This document shows positions 27,434 through 36,290 of a stretch of 64,000 nt of DNA, piece after piece. Every line of letters begins with the position of its first letter. Position 1 is the stretch's first letter. The position numbers and the translations under genes are program-made. Below the pieces are notes generated by a model. It did no database searches and was not told the origin of the DNA. It worked only from the letters and a program-made list of their open reading frames with translations. The stretch comes from an uncultured Aquimarina sp. (GTDB lineage Bacteria > Bacteroidota > Bacteroidia > Flavobacteriales > Flavobacteriaceae): the NCBI GenBank assembly GCA_947498935.1, contig CANMMM010000013.1:1-64000 (forward strand), given 5' to 3'.

Positions 27434-28690
27434 TTATTCAGGTATAGGGTTCTTAGTTCTATTTTTTAGATAGGTGCTTATGATAATGAATACTAAGCTA
27501 AGACCAAATAATGGGAATAGTATGGATAGTATGCCTAGTGCTATGATGATACCATAACCTACACTAAAAGAATCGGGTACTTTAGGGACATCCCATGTAT
27601 TACTCCGTTTGCGTAATAAATAGGATAGGATAGCGGCGATACTCATGATGGCGAGTATGATTGCGATACATAGCATGAGTATCCAGTTCCAACTACCGAA
27701 TTGTCCTTGATGAAATGCCATAAACCACATTCTGCCACGCATGAGTATCCCTACATCTTGCCATGTGCTGGCGTGTAATAGACTACCACTATAGGCATCG
27801 TAGTGCTTTTTTTGTTGCGCATCTAATTGTGCTGGCGCGGTGTTAGAAAGGCTGAAGACACCTTTAGAGCCTTTAGGAAAGGCTAATTGCACTTCTCCAG
27901 CCATGTTTATAGGGGCGATTTTAGCGATCATCTGATCTAGCGTAAGTGTTTTTCCTATAGGGGTAGACTGGAATGTGTGTGCATGCCATGTTTTTGGAAA
28001 TCCTGTGTTGGTGACTTTTTGTAACCATTTAAAATTAGCGCCTACAACATCGGTCCAAGGAAATCCTCCTGCGAGGGTCATTACTAATGCTATTGAGATC
28101 CAAAAGCCTGCAATGGCGTGGAGGTCTCTAAAAAAAGTACGTTTGCCGAGTTGTATTCTGGGGATAAAAAAGCCTTGTAATTGCCAGCCTCTTGCTGGCC
28201 ACCAGATGTAAATTCCTGTAATGATTAAAACAACCATCCAACTGGCTATTAATTCGATGATTTTAGTACCGAATTTTCCGAGCAATAATTCTCCGTGTAA
28301 TTTACGTACACTGTGCATGGTGGATTGCTGTGGGATAATGGTTCCTGTGATAGTGCCTGTGTAGGGATTGACAAAAATACTGTTCTTATGACTAAAACGA
28401 CCTGCTACGAATTCTGTAGCATGAGTGGAGTCAGTGGGGAGGATCACGGCATCTAATTTTTTAGTGCTGTGGGCTTGTGCAATCTCCCATTGTTGTTGCA
28501 TGGATAGGGGAGTGCCGTTTGGAGTTACTACACGGATGTGTTGTTGTTTCGGTGTTTCGTAATCGGCTTTAAAAAGGTAGATGATCCCTGTGATGGAAAG
28601 CATGATTACGAATGGGAGCGAGATGAGTCCTGCAATAAAGTGCCATTTCCAGCACCAGGCATTGAGTTTCTTGTTTTTTTTCATATTCAT
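27434..28690 (-). CDS. PepSY-associated membrane protein
   Basis: About 418 residues with four membrane segments (approximately 20-45, 145-165, 190-215 and 335-395), typical of the PepSY-TM family found with siderophore and metal receptors and thought to help reductive release or transport. Family features: WHFIAGLISLPFVIMLSITGIIYLF at the start, HGELLLGKFGTKIIELIASW, IYIWWPARG, FFRDLHAIAGFW and MFMAFHQG-type loop (WFMAFHQGQFGSWNW). The start is set at 28690 (or 28684): the longer frame would read through the terminator hairpin at 28699-28730. It is the last gene of the leftward metal-uptake operon. Confidence 0.85.
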   Translation of the reverse strand: MNMKKNKKLNAWCWKWHFIAGLISLPFVIMLSITGIIYLFKADYETPKQQHIRVVTPNGTPLSMQQQWEIAQAHSTKKLDAVILPTDSTHATEFVAGRFSHKNSIFVNPYTGTITGTIIPQQSTMHSVRKLHGELLLGKFGTKIIELIASWMVVLIITGIYIWWPARGWQLQGFFIPRIQLGKRTFFRDLHAIAGFWISIALVMTLAGGFPWTDVVGANFKWLQKVTNTGFPKTWHAHTFQSTPIGKTLTLDQMIAKIAPINMAGEVQLAFPKGSKGVFSLSNTAPAQLDAQQKKHYDAYSGSLLHASTWQDVGILMRGRMWFMAFHQGQFGSWNWILMLCIAIILAIMSIAAILSYLLRKRSNTWDVPKVPDSFSVGYGIIIALGILSILFPLFGLSLVFIIISTYLKNRTKNPIPE

Positions 28691-28730
28691 ATCATAAAAA
28701 AGCGATTGCCTATGTATAGACAATCGCTTT
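28691..28730 (-). terminator. Terminator between TonB receptor and PepSY gene
   Basis: On the minus strand AAAGCGATTG / CAATCGCTTT, loop of 12, then TTTTTATGAT. It starts 8 bases after the receptor stop and ends at the PepSY start, so it can lower expression of the last gene in the operon. Confidence 0.75.
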
Positions 28731-28738
28731 GATGAGTA

Positions 28739-31078
28739 TTAAAATGTATAGCGTATCCCTACGTGAAGTGTATTAGGATTACCGATCGTAAATGAGTTTT
28801 GTCTTCGGAATCTATTATAAGAGGCTCTTGCTGCATATAATTGATCAAAGATGTTGAGTACTTGCCCCCAGATTTCAAGTTTCTGAAAGTTCAGGGTAGC
28901 TTTGGCATTGAAAATACTGTGTCCTCCATAGGTAGCGGTCTCGAAAGTACCATTTTCATTTTCGATTTGGTTTTCGAAACTGGTATTGTATCCTCCTACA
29001 AATTCGTGTTCTAGGGTAGCGCGACCACTGATTTTCTTAAAGGTCTTTTGGTAGCTAATGGTAGAGGTTCCTAAAAAATTAGGAGCGGTTTCTCTTTCTG
29101 TGTCAGAGAGATCAACACCTCTGTCGAAGAAATCTACATAGGTATGTCTAGCAACACTCCCGTTATGTGCGATGGTTAATGCTTTGATAGGATTCCAAGT
29201 AATACCGTATTCGATACCATAGGAGCGGGTTCTACCAGCATTGGTATTAAAAAAGTTATCATCATCATCACGCAATGTGATCAGTGTATTGGCGCCATCT
29301 AATAAGTACATTGCCAAGTCTGCTTTTAGGCGGCTCGCGATGCTGTAGTAGCCTCCAAGCTCGTAATTATGGTATCTACTAGGCTTGATGCCTTGTACTG
29401 TATTTCGATTTCGGTAGAGTGTAGATACCTGTGGTGGTGTGAATCCCTGTGAGTAATTGGCGTATACTCCTGTTTTGGTAGAGAAGTTGTAGTTTATTCC
29501 TATTTTAGGCGTGAGGTTATTAAAAGTATCTACGGCATCTTCTACACCTACTAGGTCTTCTACGAGATTGTCATAATCATATTCGAACCCGTCGTATCGC
29601 AAAGCAGCAGTAATTTTTAGTGCTTCTATAGGAGCGATTTCGTATTGTGCGAATCCTGCATAGTTAAAGATGTTTGCTTTATAGTTTAGAATAAAATCAC
29701 CTTTATTGATGGTAAAGTCTGTATTCTGACCTGTCTCAGCATCTACAATGACATCTGTAGTTTCTGCGATGTATTTCTGAGGAGAGTAATCTGCTGTAGC
29801 GCCTATGATCAGGGATGCATTGATTTGATCGAAATCTAGTTTGTGTTGTATCAATCCTACAAAGCTTCTAAACTGGTTTGAATTTACTTCTCCCGATCCG
29901 CTACCTGTTAGTTGCCCTGCTTGTCTAAATTGTCGGATTCTATAGGATGGGTTTTGATCCATTTTATTGTCTCTCACCATCAGGTTAAATGATGTTTTGT
30001 TTTGATCATTCCAGTATTGGTCTATAGTAGAACGTACTCTAAATGCGAGTGCTTCTCGTTCTGTAAATGTTTGATCACTTTGGTAATCCCCTTCGTTAAA
30101 ATTTCTTTCGCTGATGGATCCAGACATATCAGATCTATAGTCTACGATATCGAACACGGAGGTCCATTTGGTTTTAGGACTGATGTCGTATACTGTTTTA
30201 AAGGTAAGGGCAAATTTTTCGTAATCGCTATGTGCTACAGGGCCGTTGTTTCGCTGTACGTATTGTGTACCGATATAGAAACCAAACTGGTCACTTGTTT
30301 TATTAGATACTTCTACTGCGGTGCGTATGAGTCCTATGTTATTTGTTTGGAAATCAATGCTTCCGCTTAGGTCTTCGGTAGGATTTTTGGTAATGAAGTT
30401 AAAACTCCCTCCGATGGCCTCACTACCATAGATACTGGATGCAGGGCCTTTCAGCACTTCGATGCGATTATAAGAGACGTCATTCATCTCTAGTAATGCA
30501 TTGTGGTTAAATACTGAGGTAGGTCTGATTTGTAATCCATCTTCTAGGTATAGAAACAGCGCTTTGGTAGAGATCGGGGAACGTACTGCCATAAAGTGCT
30601 GCTCGTTACTAGCTGCTCTAGAAGTGGCCATAAATACACCGGGTACTTGATTGACTAATTGATCAATACCAAAGGCTTTGGTTTTCTCTATAGTACTAGC
30701 ACTAATCGAAGTGATCGAACCGGGTACTTCAGATCTTTTTTGTAATTCTCTACTCGCAGAACTCACTAATACTTCGTCTAATGCGAGTAGGTCTTGTGTA
30801 AGTCGTATAGTAGTGGTTTCATTTTTTAAGGCTACTTCTTTGGTGCTATAGCCTATAAAGTCTATGCGGATACGATTGGTATTTTGTAGGGTAATGGAAA
30901 ATCTTCCATCGGTGTCTGACATTGTACCATTGGAAGGATTAGCACTATCTATAATGGTCGCACCGATTAATGGATTATTAGAGGTGTCTACAATAGTTCC
31001 GTAAAAGATTTGCTGGGCGTAACTTTGTATAGTTTGCCCTAGTATTAGTAAGGTGAATACGATTAAATGTCGTCTCAT
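28739..31078 (-). CDS. TonB-dependent receptor
   Basis: The start at 31078 (MRRHLIVFTLLIL) gives 779 residues with a proper signal peptide; the frame is open for 50 more residues upstream but these look non-coding. After the signal: a carboxypeptidase-regulatory-like domain (YGTIVDTSNNPLIGATI), a TonB-box-like LDEVLVSSASRE, a plug (VPGVFMATSRAASN, VLKGPASSIYGSEAIGGSFNFI), and a 22-strand-type barrel ending in a terminal Phe. It imports a metal complex, siderophore or similar across the outer membrane. The neighbours (CNGKC protein, Met/His-rich porin-like protein, PepSY) suggest iron or copper. Confidence 0.9.
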   Translation of the reverse strand: MRRHLIVFTLLILGQTIQSYAQQIFYGTIVDTSNNPLIGATIIDSANPSNGTMSDTDGRFSITLQNTNRIRIDFIGYSTKEVALKNETTTIRLTQDLLALDEVLVSSASRELQKRSEVPGSITSISASTIEKTKAFGIDQLVNQVPGVFMATSRAASNEQHFMAVRSPISTKALFLYLEDGLQIRPTSVFNHNALLEMNDVSYNRIEVLKGPASSIYGSEAIGGSFNFITKNPTEDLSGSIDFQTNNIGLIRTAVEVSNKTSDQFGFYIGTQYVQRNNGPVAHSDYEKFALTFKTVYDISPKTKWTSVFDIVDYRSDMSGSISERNFNEGDYQSDQTFTEREALAFRVRSTIDQYWNDQNKTSFNLMVRDNKMDQNPSYRIRQFRQAGQLTGSGSGEVNSNQFRSFVGLIQHKLDFDQINASLIIGATADYSPQKYIAETTDVIVDAETGQNTDFTINKGDFILNYKANIFNYAGFAQYEIAPIEALKITAALRYDGFEYDYDNLVEDLVGVEDAVDTFNNLTPKIGINYNFSTKTGVYANYSQGFTPPQVSTLYRNRNTVQGIKPSRYHNYELGGYYSIASRLKADLAMYLLDGANTLITLRDDDDNFFNTNAGRTRSYGIEYGITWNPIKALTIAHNGSVARHTYVDFFDRGVDLSDTERETAPNFLGTSTISYQKTFKKISGRATLEHEFVGGYNTSFENQIENENGTFETATYGGHSIFNAKATLNFQKLEIWGQVLNIFDQLYAARASYNRFRRQNSFTIGNPNTLHVGIRYTF

Positions 31079-31250
31079 GCTATATGGAATAAATGTAATT
31101 GCGTACTGATCGTAGCAATGATACTTTTTAAAATTTAGTGATAGGATAGCACCAAGACGATGGCTTGATGCTATCTTGTATTTTTGTTTGGATAAAGTGA
31201 TGGTCATTGTTAATTGACAGTCCTTCAATAGGGGTAGATCACTTCGTTTA

Positions 31251-32270
31251 TTATAATGCGTACTGTAAGCCTACGGTAATAGTTTCTTTATTACGTAGTT
31301 GGATACCATTCATGTTTTGGAATAATGGAATAGCTGCTTCAAAACCTAGTCGTAGGTTATGCAAAGGGCCTTCAAAAGCATAAATATTAAACCCAAGACC
31401 AGCATTGGCATAGGTCATTCCGCTATTTGCTGTGTCTGCGGTAATCACCATCATAGGATTTAATGCAGGGTTGATACCTTCTATACGTTCTATGGCTCCT
31501 ACTTCGATACGTCCAGAAAAACTCACCCAATGCGCAGCTTGTAGTGCAATCCAATTATTGATACTGTATTTGTTTCCTAATCGATACTCATTGTCATTGG
31601 TGCCGAATCGAAGTGTACTTCTAGCTTGTGTACCTATCGAAAAGTGATCCCATTGTCTTAAGTAGGTAAGCGCTAGAATTCCATCTACAGTACCGCTACC
31701 TATCTGCATAGGATAAGGGAGTAGTACTTCGTTAGGGGCAGAAGCAGGGGTTGTATCTTTTGTATCGATACTACCTGTAGGAATGGATACGCCTACTTGT
31801 GCATGGAGTTGCTGCTTATTTTTATTAAAAAACTTATATAATGCACCTACTTTTAGATCTCCAAAACCATTGGAGGCTGTACGAAATGTGCCTCCCATAG
31901 CGGTTAAGTGATCCATTTCTTGTGCCAAATAATTGGCCATAACTAGTATGGTTATTTTATCGGTTGGTGCATACATTGCTCCTAGCATGTGCATGTACAT
32001 AGGCATACGGGTAGGGGTTACCATATATACATTATTAGGGCGAAGTGCGTCTGAGAATAATGCATTTTTACTACCTTGATTAAGGTCTTCCATGTTCATA
32101 TACATGTATCGATAACTGAACATGAATTCTCCTTTTCCGTGGGTATGATCTCCCATTACTGTAATGGGGGCATGACCGTCTGGTCTGCTACCTGTCCACT
32201 TAGTAGTTATTTCTTGTGCGTGTGCGAGCGTGATAGCCATATATAGTATGGCTCCAAAGAATTTTTTCAT
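31251..32270 (-). CDS. Outer-membrane porin-like protein, Met/His-rich N terminus
   Basis: A 339-residue exported protein with a signal peptide (1-18, ending LAHAQ) and a beta-barrel pattern resembling the MetA-pathway/phenol-degradation transporter family. Just after the signal there is DGHAPITVMGDHTHGKGEF, then MFSYRYMYMNMEDL and MPMYMHMLGAMY: clusters of His and Met that could bind copper or another soft metal. It is 101 bp downstream of the CNGKC gene and 172 bp upstream of the receptor, on the same strand. I infer a metal-linked channel or sensor in the outer membrane; the substrate is uncertain. Confidence 0.7.
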   Translation of the reverse strand: MKKFFGAILYMAITLAHAQEITTKWTGSRPDGHAPITVMGDHTHGKGEFMFSYRYMYMNMEDLNQGSKNALFSDALRPNNVYMVTPTRMPMYMHMLGAMYAPTDKITILVMANYLAQEMDHLTAMGGTFRTASNGFGDLKVGALYKFFNKNKQQLHAQVGVSIPTGSIDTKDTTPASAPNEVLLPYPMQIGSGTVDGILALTYLRQWDHFSIGTQARSTLRFGTNDNEYRLGNKYSINNWIALQAAHWVSFSGRIEVGAIERIEGINPALNPMMVITADTANSGMTYANAGLGFNIYAFEGPLHNLRLGFEAAIPLFQNMNGIQLRNKETITVGLQYAL

Positions 32271-32371
32271 TAGAATACGTTATAACATATACGTTTCTAT
32301 CTGTGCCAAGTAATGGCGATAGAGGTATAGGTTTTATTAATTAGAATACTTAAAGTATTGGATAAAGAATG

Positions 32372-32773
32372 CTATCCAATGGAACTAGAGGTACTAACGT
32401 ATTGTGGAGGGTGGTCTATCCGATCTAGAAATTCTATAGAATGAGTTTCGGTATAGTAATATAGATGGGTATTGGCTATATATGATAGCGTATGATCTAT
32501 AGTATTGAGGGTGCATTCTTGAAAATAGAGTGGGATAAAAGCTTCTGTAACTGGAATCGTTGTAGTATTATCGGTAGTGGTTACAGTGTTTTTTTTCATT
32601 TGCTGCATTAAATAGCATTTTCCGTTACACCGCAATTGTGGTCTTGATTTATTGACACAGTATTTTTGTACAATGCTATCAATGTTTAATTGGTAATACA
32701 GTACTGTACTAAGCTTTATAGCAGGTCGAATGGCAAACGCCAGAAAGATGAATATGGAAAAAAATATTCTCAA
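32372..32773 (-). CDS. Small membrane-anchored CNGKC-motif protein
   Basis: A 133-residue protein starting with a TTG codon at 32771-32773, with one N-terminal hydrophobic segment (about 2-30). Then comes YCVNKSRPQLRCNGKCYLMQQM, a three-cysteine pattern (C..N....P.L.CNGKC.L) that recurs in small Bacteroidota proteins encoded beside TonB receptors; it looks fit for metal or heme binding or for a redox role. The C terminus is His-rich (ANTHLYYYTETH, RIDHPPQYV). It is the first gene of the leftward metal-uptake operon. Function is unknown; the Cys motif and context are what can be seen. Confidence 0.65.
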   Translation of the reverse strand: MRIFFSIFIFLAFAIRPAIKLSTVLYYQLNIDSIVQKYCVNKSRPQLRCNGKCYLMQQMKKNTVTTTDNTTTIPVTEAFIPLYFQECTLNTIDHTLSYIANTHLYYYTETHSIEFLDRIDHPPQYVSTSSSIG

Positions 32774-33095
32774 AAGCTTTAGTGCTGTAAAATTTGGCGC
32801 AAATATACTGTGAAGAGATGTAAACTTTTGTTTTTTACGGCAAAAAAATCATTGCGTTTGATCATGAACCTTTATTTGGTACTAAAATTAAACGCATTTA
32901 CATCACTTAGTTATCAAAATATTTCTGTATCAAAAAATTTAAAAAATTGATGTATGTGCGAAATAATTATAGGGAGTTTGCAGTCTTTTAATGAGCTATT
33001 AAGAACCTCTATCTGGCGATAATAATTCTTAATAACTTTAGCGAGAGTTTTCTAATCAAATCGTTACTTTTACGGCAGTAAAACAGCAATAAGAT

Positions 33096-34067
33096 ATGTC
33101 AGATACTATAGAGAGAATAAAATGCCTGATTATAGGATCGGGACCAGCAGGATATACTGCGGCAATTTATGCAGCAAGAGCAGATCTAAAACCAGTGGTA
33201 TATACAGGTATGGAACCAGGTGGGCAACTGACTACTACTACAGAAGTAGATAATTTCCCAGGCTATCCTGAAGGGATCGATGGTCCTACGATGATGGTGC
33301 AATTGCAACAACAGGCAGAGCGATTCGGTACAGAAGTACGTATCGGAATGGTTACAGCGGTAACATTTAGTAAAGAAGTAGGCGGAATTCATACAGTAAC
33401 TGTAGATAATACTACGCAGATAGAAGCGGAGTCGATTATTATTTCTACGGGTGCTACGGCTAAGTATTTAGGGCTACCAAGTGAGCAAAAATTGCGAGGT
33501 GGTGGTGTTTCTGCATGTGCAGTATGTGATGGTTTCTTCTACAAAGGACAAGATGTAGCTATCGTAGGAGCAGGAGATACAGCGGCAGAAGAAGCTACGT
33601 ATTTAGCAAATATATGTAAGAGTGTAACGATGTTGGTGCGTAAGGATTATATGAGAGCTTCTAAAGCAATGCAACATCGTGTAAATAGTACTGCTAACCT
33701 AACGGTGCGATACAATACCGAAGTCGAAGAGGTATTAGGAGATCAAGTGGTAGAAGGACTACGTATGGTAAATAATCAAACAGGAACAAAAGAAGATATA
33801 GCTATTACAGGATTGTTTATAGCAATCGGTCATAAGCCTAATACGGATGTCTTTAAAGGACAAATCGATATGGATGATACAGGATACATCATCACAGAAG
33901 GTAAGTCTACTAAGACTAATATCCCTGGGGTGTTTGCGTCTGGTGATGTACAGGATAAGGAATATAGACAAGCAGTGACTGCTGCTGGTACAGGATGTAT
34001 GGCTGCTTTAGATGCAGAACGTTACTTAGCTACTGTAGAGACTAATGAAGAAGTGTCTGCTTCCTAA
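33096..34067 (+). CDS. trxB: Thioredoxin-disulfide reductase
   Basis: A 323-residue flavoenzyme that reduces thioredoxin with NADPH in the cytoplasm. The FAD-binding GSGPAGYTAAIYAARA lies at 15-30, the redox pair is Cys141-Ala-Val-Cys144 in ACAVCDG, the NADPH-binding GAGDTAAEEA follows, and the second FAD segment is GVFASGDVQD near 283. Length is typical. The ATG at 33096 puts the FAD motif at the usual distance. It is divergent from the metal operon and ends at a bidirectional terminator. In flavobacteria it also feeds peroxide defence; oxyR lies 7 kb away but there is no direct link. Confidence 0.96.
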   Translation: MSDTIERIKCLIIGSGPAGYTAAIYAARADLKPVVYTGMEPGGQLTTTTEVDNFPGYPEGIDGPTMMVQLQQQAERFGTEVRIGMVTAVTFSKEVGGIHTVTVDNTTQIEAESIIISTGATAKYLGLPSEQKLRGGGVSACAVCDGFFYKGQDVAIVGAGDTAAEEATYLANICKSVTMLVRKDYMRASKAMQHRVNSTANLTVRYNTEVEEVLGDQVVEGLRMVNNQTGTKEDIAITGLFIAIGHKPNTDVFKGQIDMDDTGYIITEGKSTKTNIPGVFASGDVQDKEYRQAVTAAGTGCMAALDAERYLATVETNEEVSAS

Positions 34068-34088
34068 GTACGTATACTATAAATAATA

Positions 34089-34124
34089 AGAGAGGCTTAT
34101 GTAATTTTTACATAAGCCTCTTGT
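34089..34124. terminator. Bidirectional terminator after trxB
   Basis: A perfect 13-bp stem GAGGCTTATGTAA / TTACATAAGCCTC with a TTT loop, then TTGTTG. It serves trxB and probably the convergent DUF2807 gene. Confidence 0.85.
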
Positions 34125-34155
34125 TGTATGATTGGTTAGGTTGTAGCGGTTTTGT

Positions 34156-35010
34156 TTAAAATATTCCAGGACTGTACGAAAGTTTCTTTCGATATAAGGT
34201 CGCTTCGTTTGCAAAGTTATTTACTGTCACATTCGTATTTTCACTAATGATATATACCTCTGCATCATCTTTAGCATCGATAGTAATAGTTTTATTATTC
34301 TGTACAAAACAGTCTGTACTTCCTTCTGCTATGACTGTAGCGTCTTCTGATGCCAATTTTTGCCCATAAAAATGAGTAGCACTATCTGCTCTGAGTTGTA
34401 AAAGCTCGGTTTTACCTTCTAGCTTCGCATTTCCTTTTTGGTAAAGGTCTATTTTTAAACTATCTGTAGTAATGATACCTTTGAGTTTAGAACTCTCATT
34501 TACTTGATAAAAGGAATTTTTAGCTGTAGCATTTAACTCTACGGATGCTTTTCCATTAGTAATGTTAGTTAACTTATCTGCCTCTACAGTTAATTTGACT
34601 TCTGCATTATCACTAGATTCTACGCGTACTGATGATGATTTTATAGCAGCAACTGATGTTAAGTGTGCCTTGTCATGAATTGTAATTTTTCGAAGTGCTT
34701 GTGCATACGAAATTTTGATGTTCAATGCTTTAGGGCGTTTTACGCTTTTGCTACATTTGATCGTTAGGATACTGTCTTGCACAGAGGCCTGAATTACTTC
34801 ATGCAAATTGCTGTCTGCTTCGATTTTTAAGAGATTGTCAGTGTCTTCATGGAGTATGACTTCAAAATTATCATACAAATCGATGGTGTGAAAGCCACTG
34901 ATTGTTTTCTGCTCTGTAGTTACGATTTTGTTACCTTTGATTTTTTCTTTTTGTGCTTGGGCATAGCCGATTACTAACAGCATACACACAGAAAGTATCT
35001 TTTTTTTCAT
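34156..35010 (-). CDS. DUF2807 (head GIN-type) exported protein
   Basis: A 284-residue protein with a signal peptide (1-19, ending GYAQAQ) and a right-handed beta-helix-like DUF2807 domain. The opening strand pattern FHTIDLYDNFEVILHEDTDNLLKIEADSNL is typical, followed by repeated short strands with Asp/Asn turns. Function of the family is not known; a surface or periplasmic structural role is often guessed. It is separate from the PspC/DUF2807 operon at 35547-38956. A family A element lies 41 bp upstream of its start. Confidence 0.8.
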   Translation of the reverse strand: MKKKILSVCMLLVIGYAQAQKEKIKGNKIVTTEQKTISGFHTIDLYDNFEVILHEDTDNLLKIEADSNLHEVIQASVQDSILTIKCSKSVKRPKALNIKISYAQALRKITIHDKAHLTSVAAIKSSSVRVESSDNAEVKLTVEADKLTNITNGKASVELNATAKNSFYQVNESSKLKGIITTDSLKIDLYQKGNAKLEGKTELLQLRADSATHFYGQKLASEDATVIAEGSTDCFVQNNKTITIDAKDDAEVYIISENTNVTVNNFANEATLYRKKLSYSPGIF

Positions 35011-35051
35011 AAAATAAGGGTTTAGTGGTTTTATAGGTTATTCTTGTTATA

Positions 35052-35129
35052 GAAGTAATGTAAACTTTTTACAATTTGTCATTAAAACAATCTTTATCTT
35101 CGCTAAAATCAAAAAAGTGTAAACCACTT
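35052..35129 (-). repeat. MITE-like family A, shortened copy
   Basis: 78 bp: GAAGTAATGTAAACTTTTTACAATTTG at one end, CGCTAAAATCAAAAAAGTG and TAAACCACTT at the other. The central part is deleted. Bases 35130-35546 beyond it show no gene or clear signal. Confidence 0.7.
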
Positions 35130-35546
35130 TTTACTAAGGTACTGTACTATACTTATATAAAAAAATAACAGTATCTGGTTTTTAACGTGGTTATTATTTT
35201 CTGATGTTTTAAGGTTTAAGTAGGGTGGTTTTCCCTTGTATCATTAGCATATTCTTCTTGTCTATAAGTTTTCCGTTTGTTATTTGTTTTAGCTATATAT
35301 TGAATATAAAACTCATATTACATTTAGATATTACGAGTCTTTTATAGCTACCCCAAAAGTAAGAGGATATGACAAATGAGAGGGAGAAGGATACAGAATA
35401 AGTGCTGTTTTTTAGATGAAAAACGTATTTTATCTATAAGATGTGTGGGGTGTGAGGTTTTTGCTAGTATAAATACCATCGTTGTACAAAGGAAAACCCT
35501 TAATCATTGTATAACGATGGTATCTAAGAATGCACTTTAGAAATGC

Positions 35547-36266
35547 TTATTTCTTACGTACGTTTCCGCCTGAATTATCATCGGTAGTTACCTTTTCAGG
35601 AGTACCATAGTATAGTACATCTGCGCCGCTAGTGGCTTTTCCAGTAAAGGCAGAACTAGCATATACACTCATATATGATCCACTGCTGCCATGTGCTTCT
35701 ACTGTATGGCCAATCAGTTTTTTAGTGTTTAGGTGTGCACCACTAGAAGCTTTTGCTTTATGGTAGTTCGTAGTTCCTGATAATTGTATTTGTGCGCCAC
35801 TACTAGCTGTACTTTTTAGTTTTTCTGACTTGACATTGAGTGTAACGGATGCACCACTACTTGTTTTAATACCTATATCTTTTGCTACTACGGTTTCTTG
35901 CGCAGAAACTGCGGCACCACTACTAGCTGTTATTGTATGTAATGAATCATAAGGAACATACACTGTTTTTTCATCGGCTTTGTAGATGTTTTTATCAGAA
36001 CTGATGTGTAATATACCATCAGTAACACGAATCATTATGTGTGGGTGTAAATTCTCATTGGCTTCGACTACAATAGTAGAAGAGGTGCTTTTAGAAATGA
36101 TGACTTGTATCCCATTACTTACTTTGATGGCTTCAAAACGTGTGTCAGGTGTATGTTCTTTTCTAGTTACAGGCCCTTCTCCTTTGATGCCGTCAGTGAC
36201 AAAGACACAAGAACTTGATAGGAGTGCTAGGCAGCTGGTTACGATGATTTTAATTAGAGTGCTCAT
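35547..36266 (-). CDS. DUF2807 lipoprotein
   Basis: A 239-residue lipoprotein: the signal ends at SSSC (Cys20), then a DUF2807 beta-helix domain begins with RFEAIKVSNGIQVIISKSTSSTIVVEANENL. Short repeats carry a striking SSGA motif (ASSGAAV, TSSGASV, ASSGAQI, ASSGAHL, GSSGSYM, TSGADV), one per beta-helix turn. It is the last gene of an operon after PspC (24 bp), PadR and perhaps DUF4870. This arrangement, in which a PadR repressor controls PspC and GIN-domain genes, is recurrent in Flavobacteriia and suggests an envelope-stress role, which is inference. Confidence 0.82.
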   Translation of the reverse strand: MSTLIKIIVTSCLALLSSSCVFVTDGIKGEGPVTRKEHTPDTRFEAIKVSNGIQVIISKSTSSTIVVEANENLHPHIMIRVTDGILHISSDKNIYKADEKTVYVPYDSLHTITASSGAAVSAQETVVAKDIGIKTSSGASVTLNVKSEKLKSTASSGAQIQLSGTTNYHKAKASSGAHLNTKKLIGHTVEAHGSSGSYMSVYASSAFTGKATSGADVLYYGTPEKVTTDDNSGGNVRKK

Positions 36267-36290
36267 TTTTTGATTGATGATGGAATTAGA

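Noticed and set aside
31079..31228. 50-codon N-terminal extension of the TonB receptor
   Set aside because: It would place a signal peptide internally; the ATG at 31078 gives a normal one.
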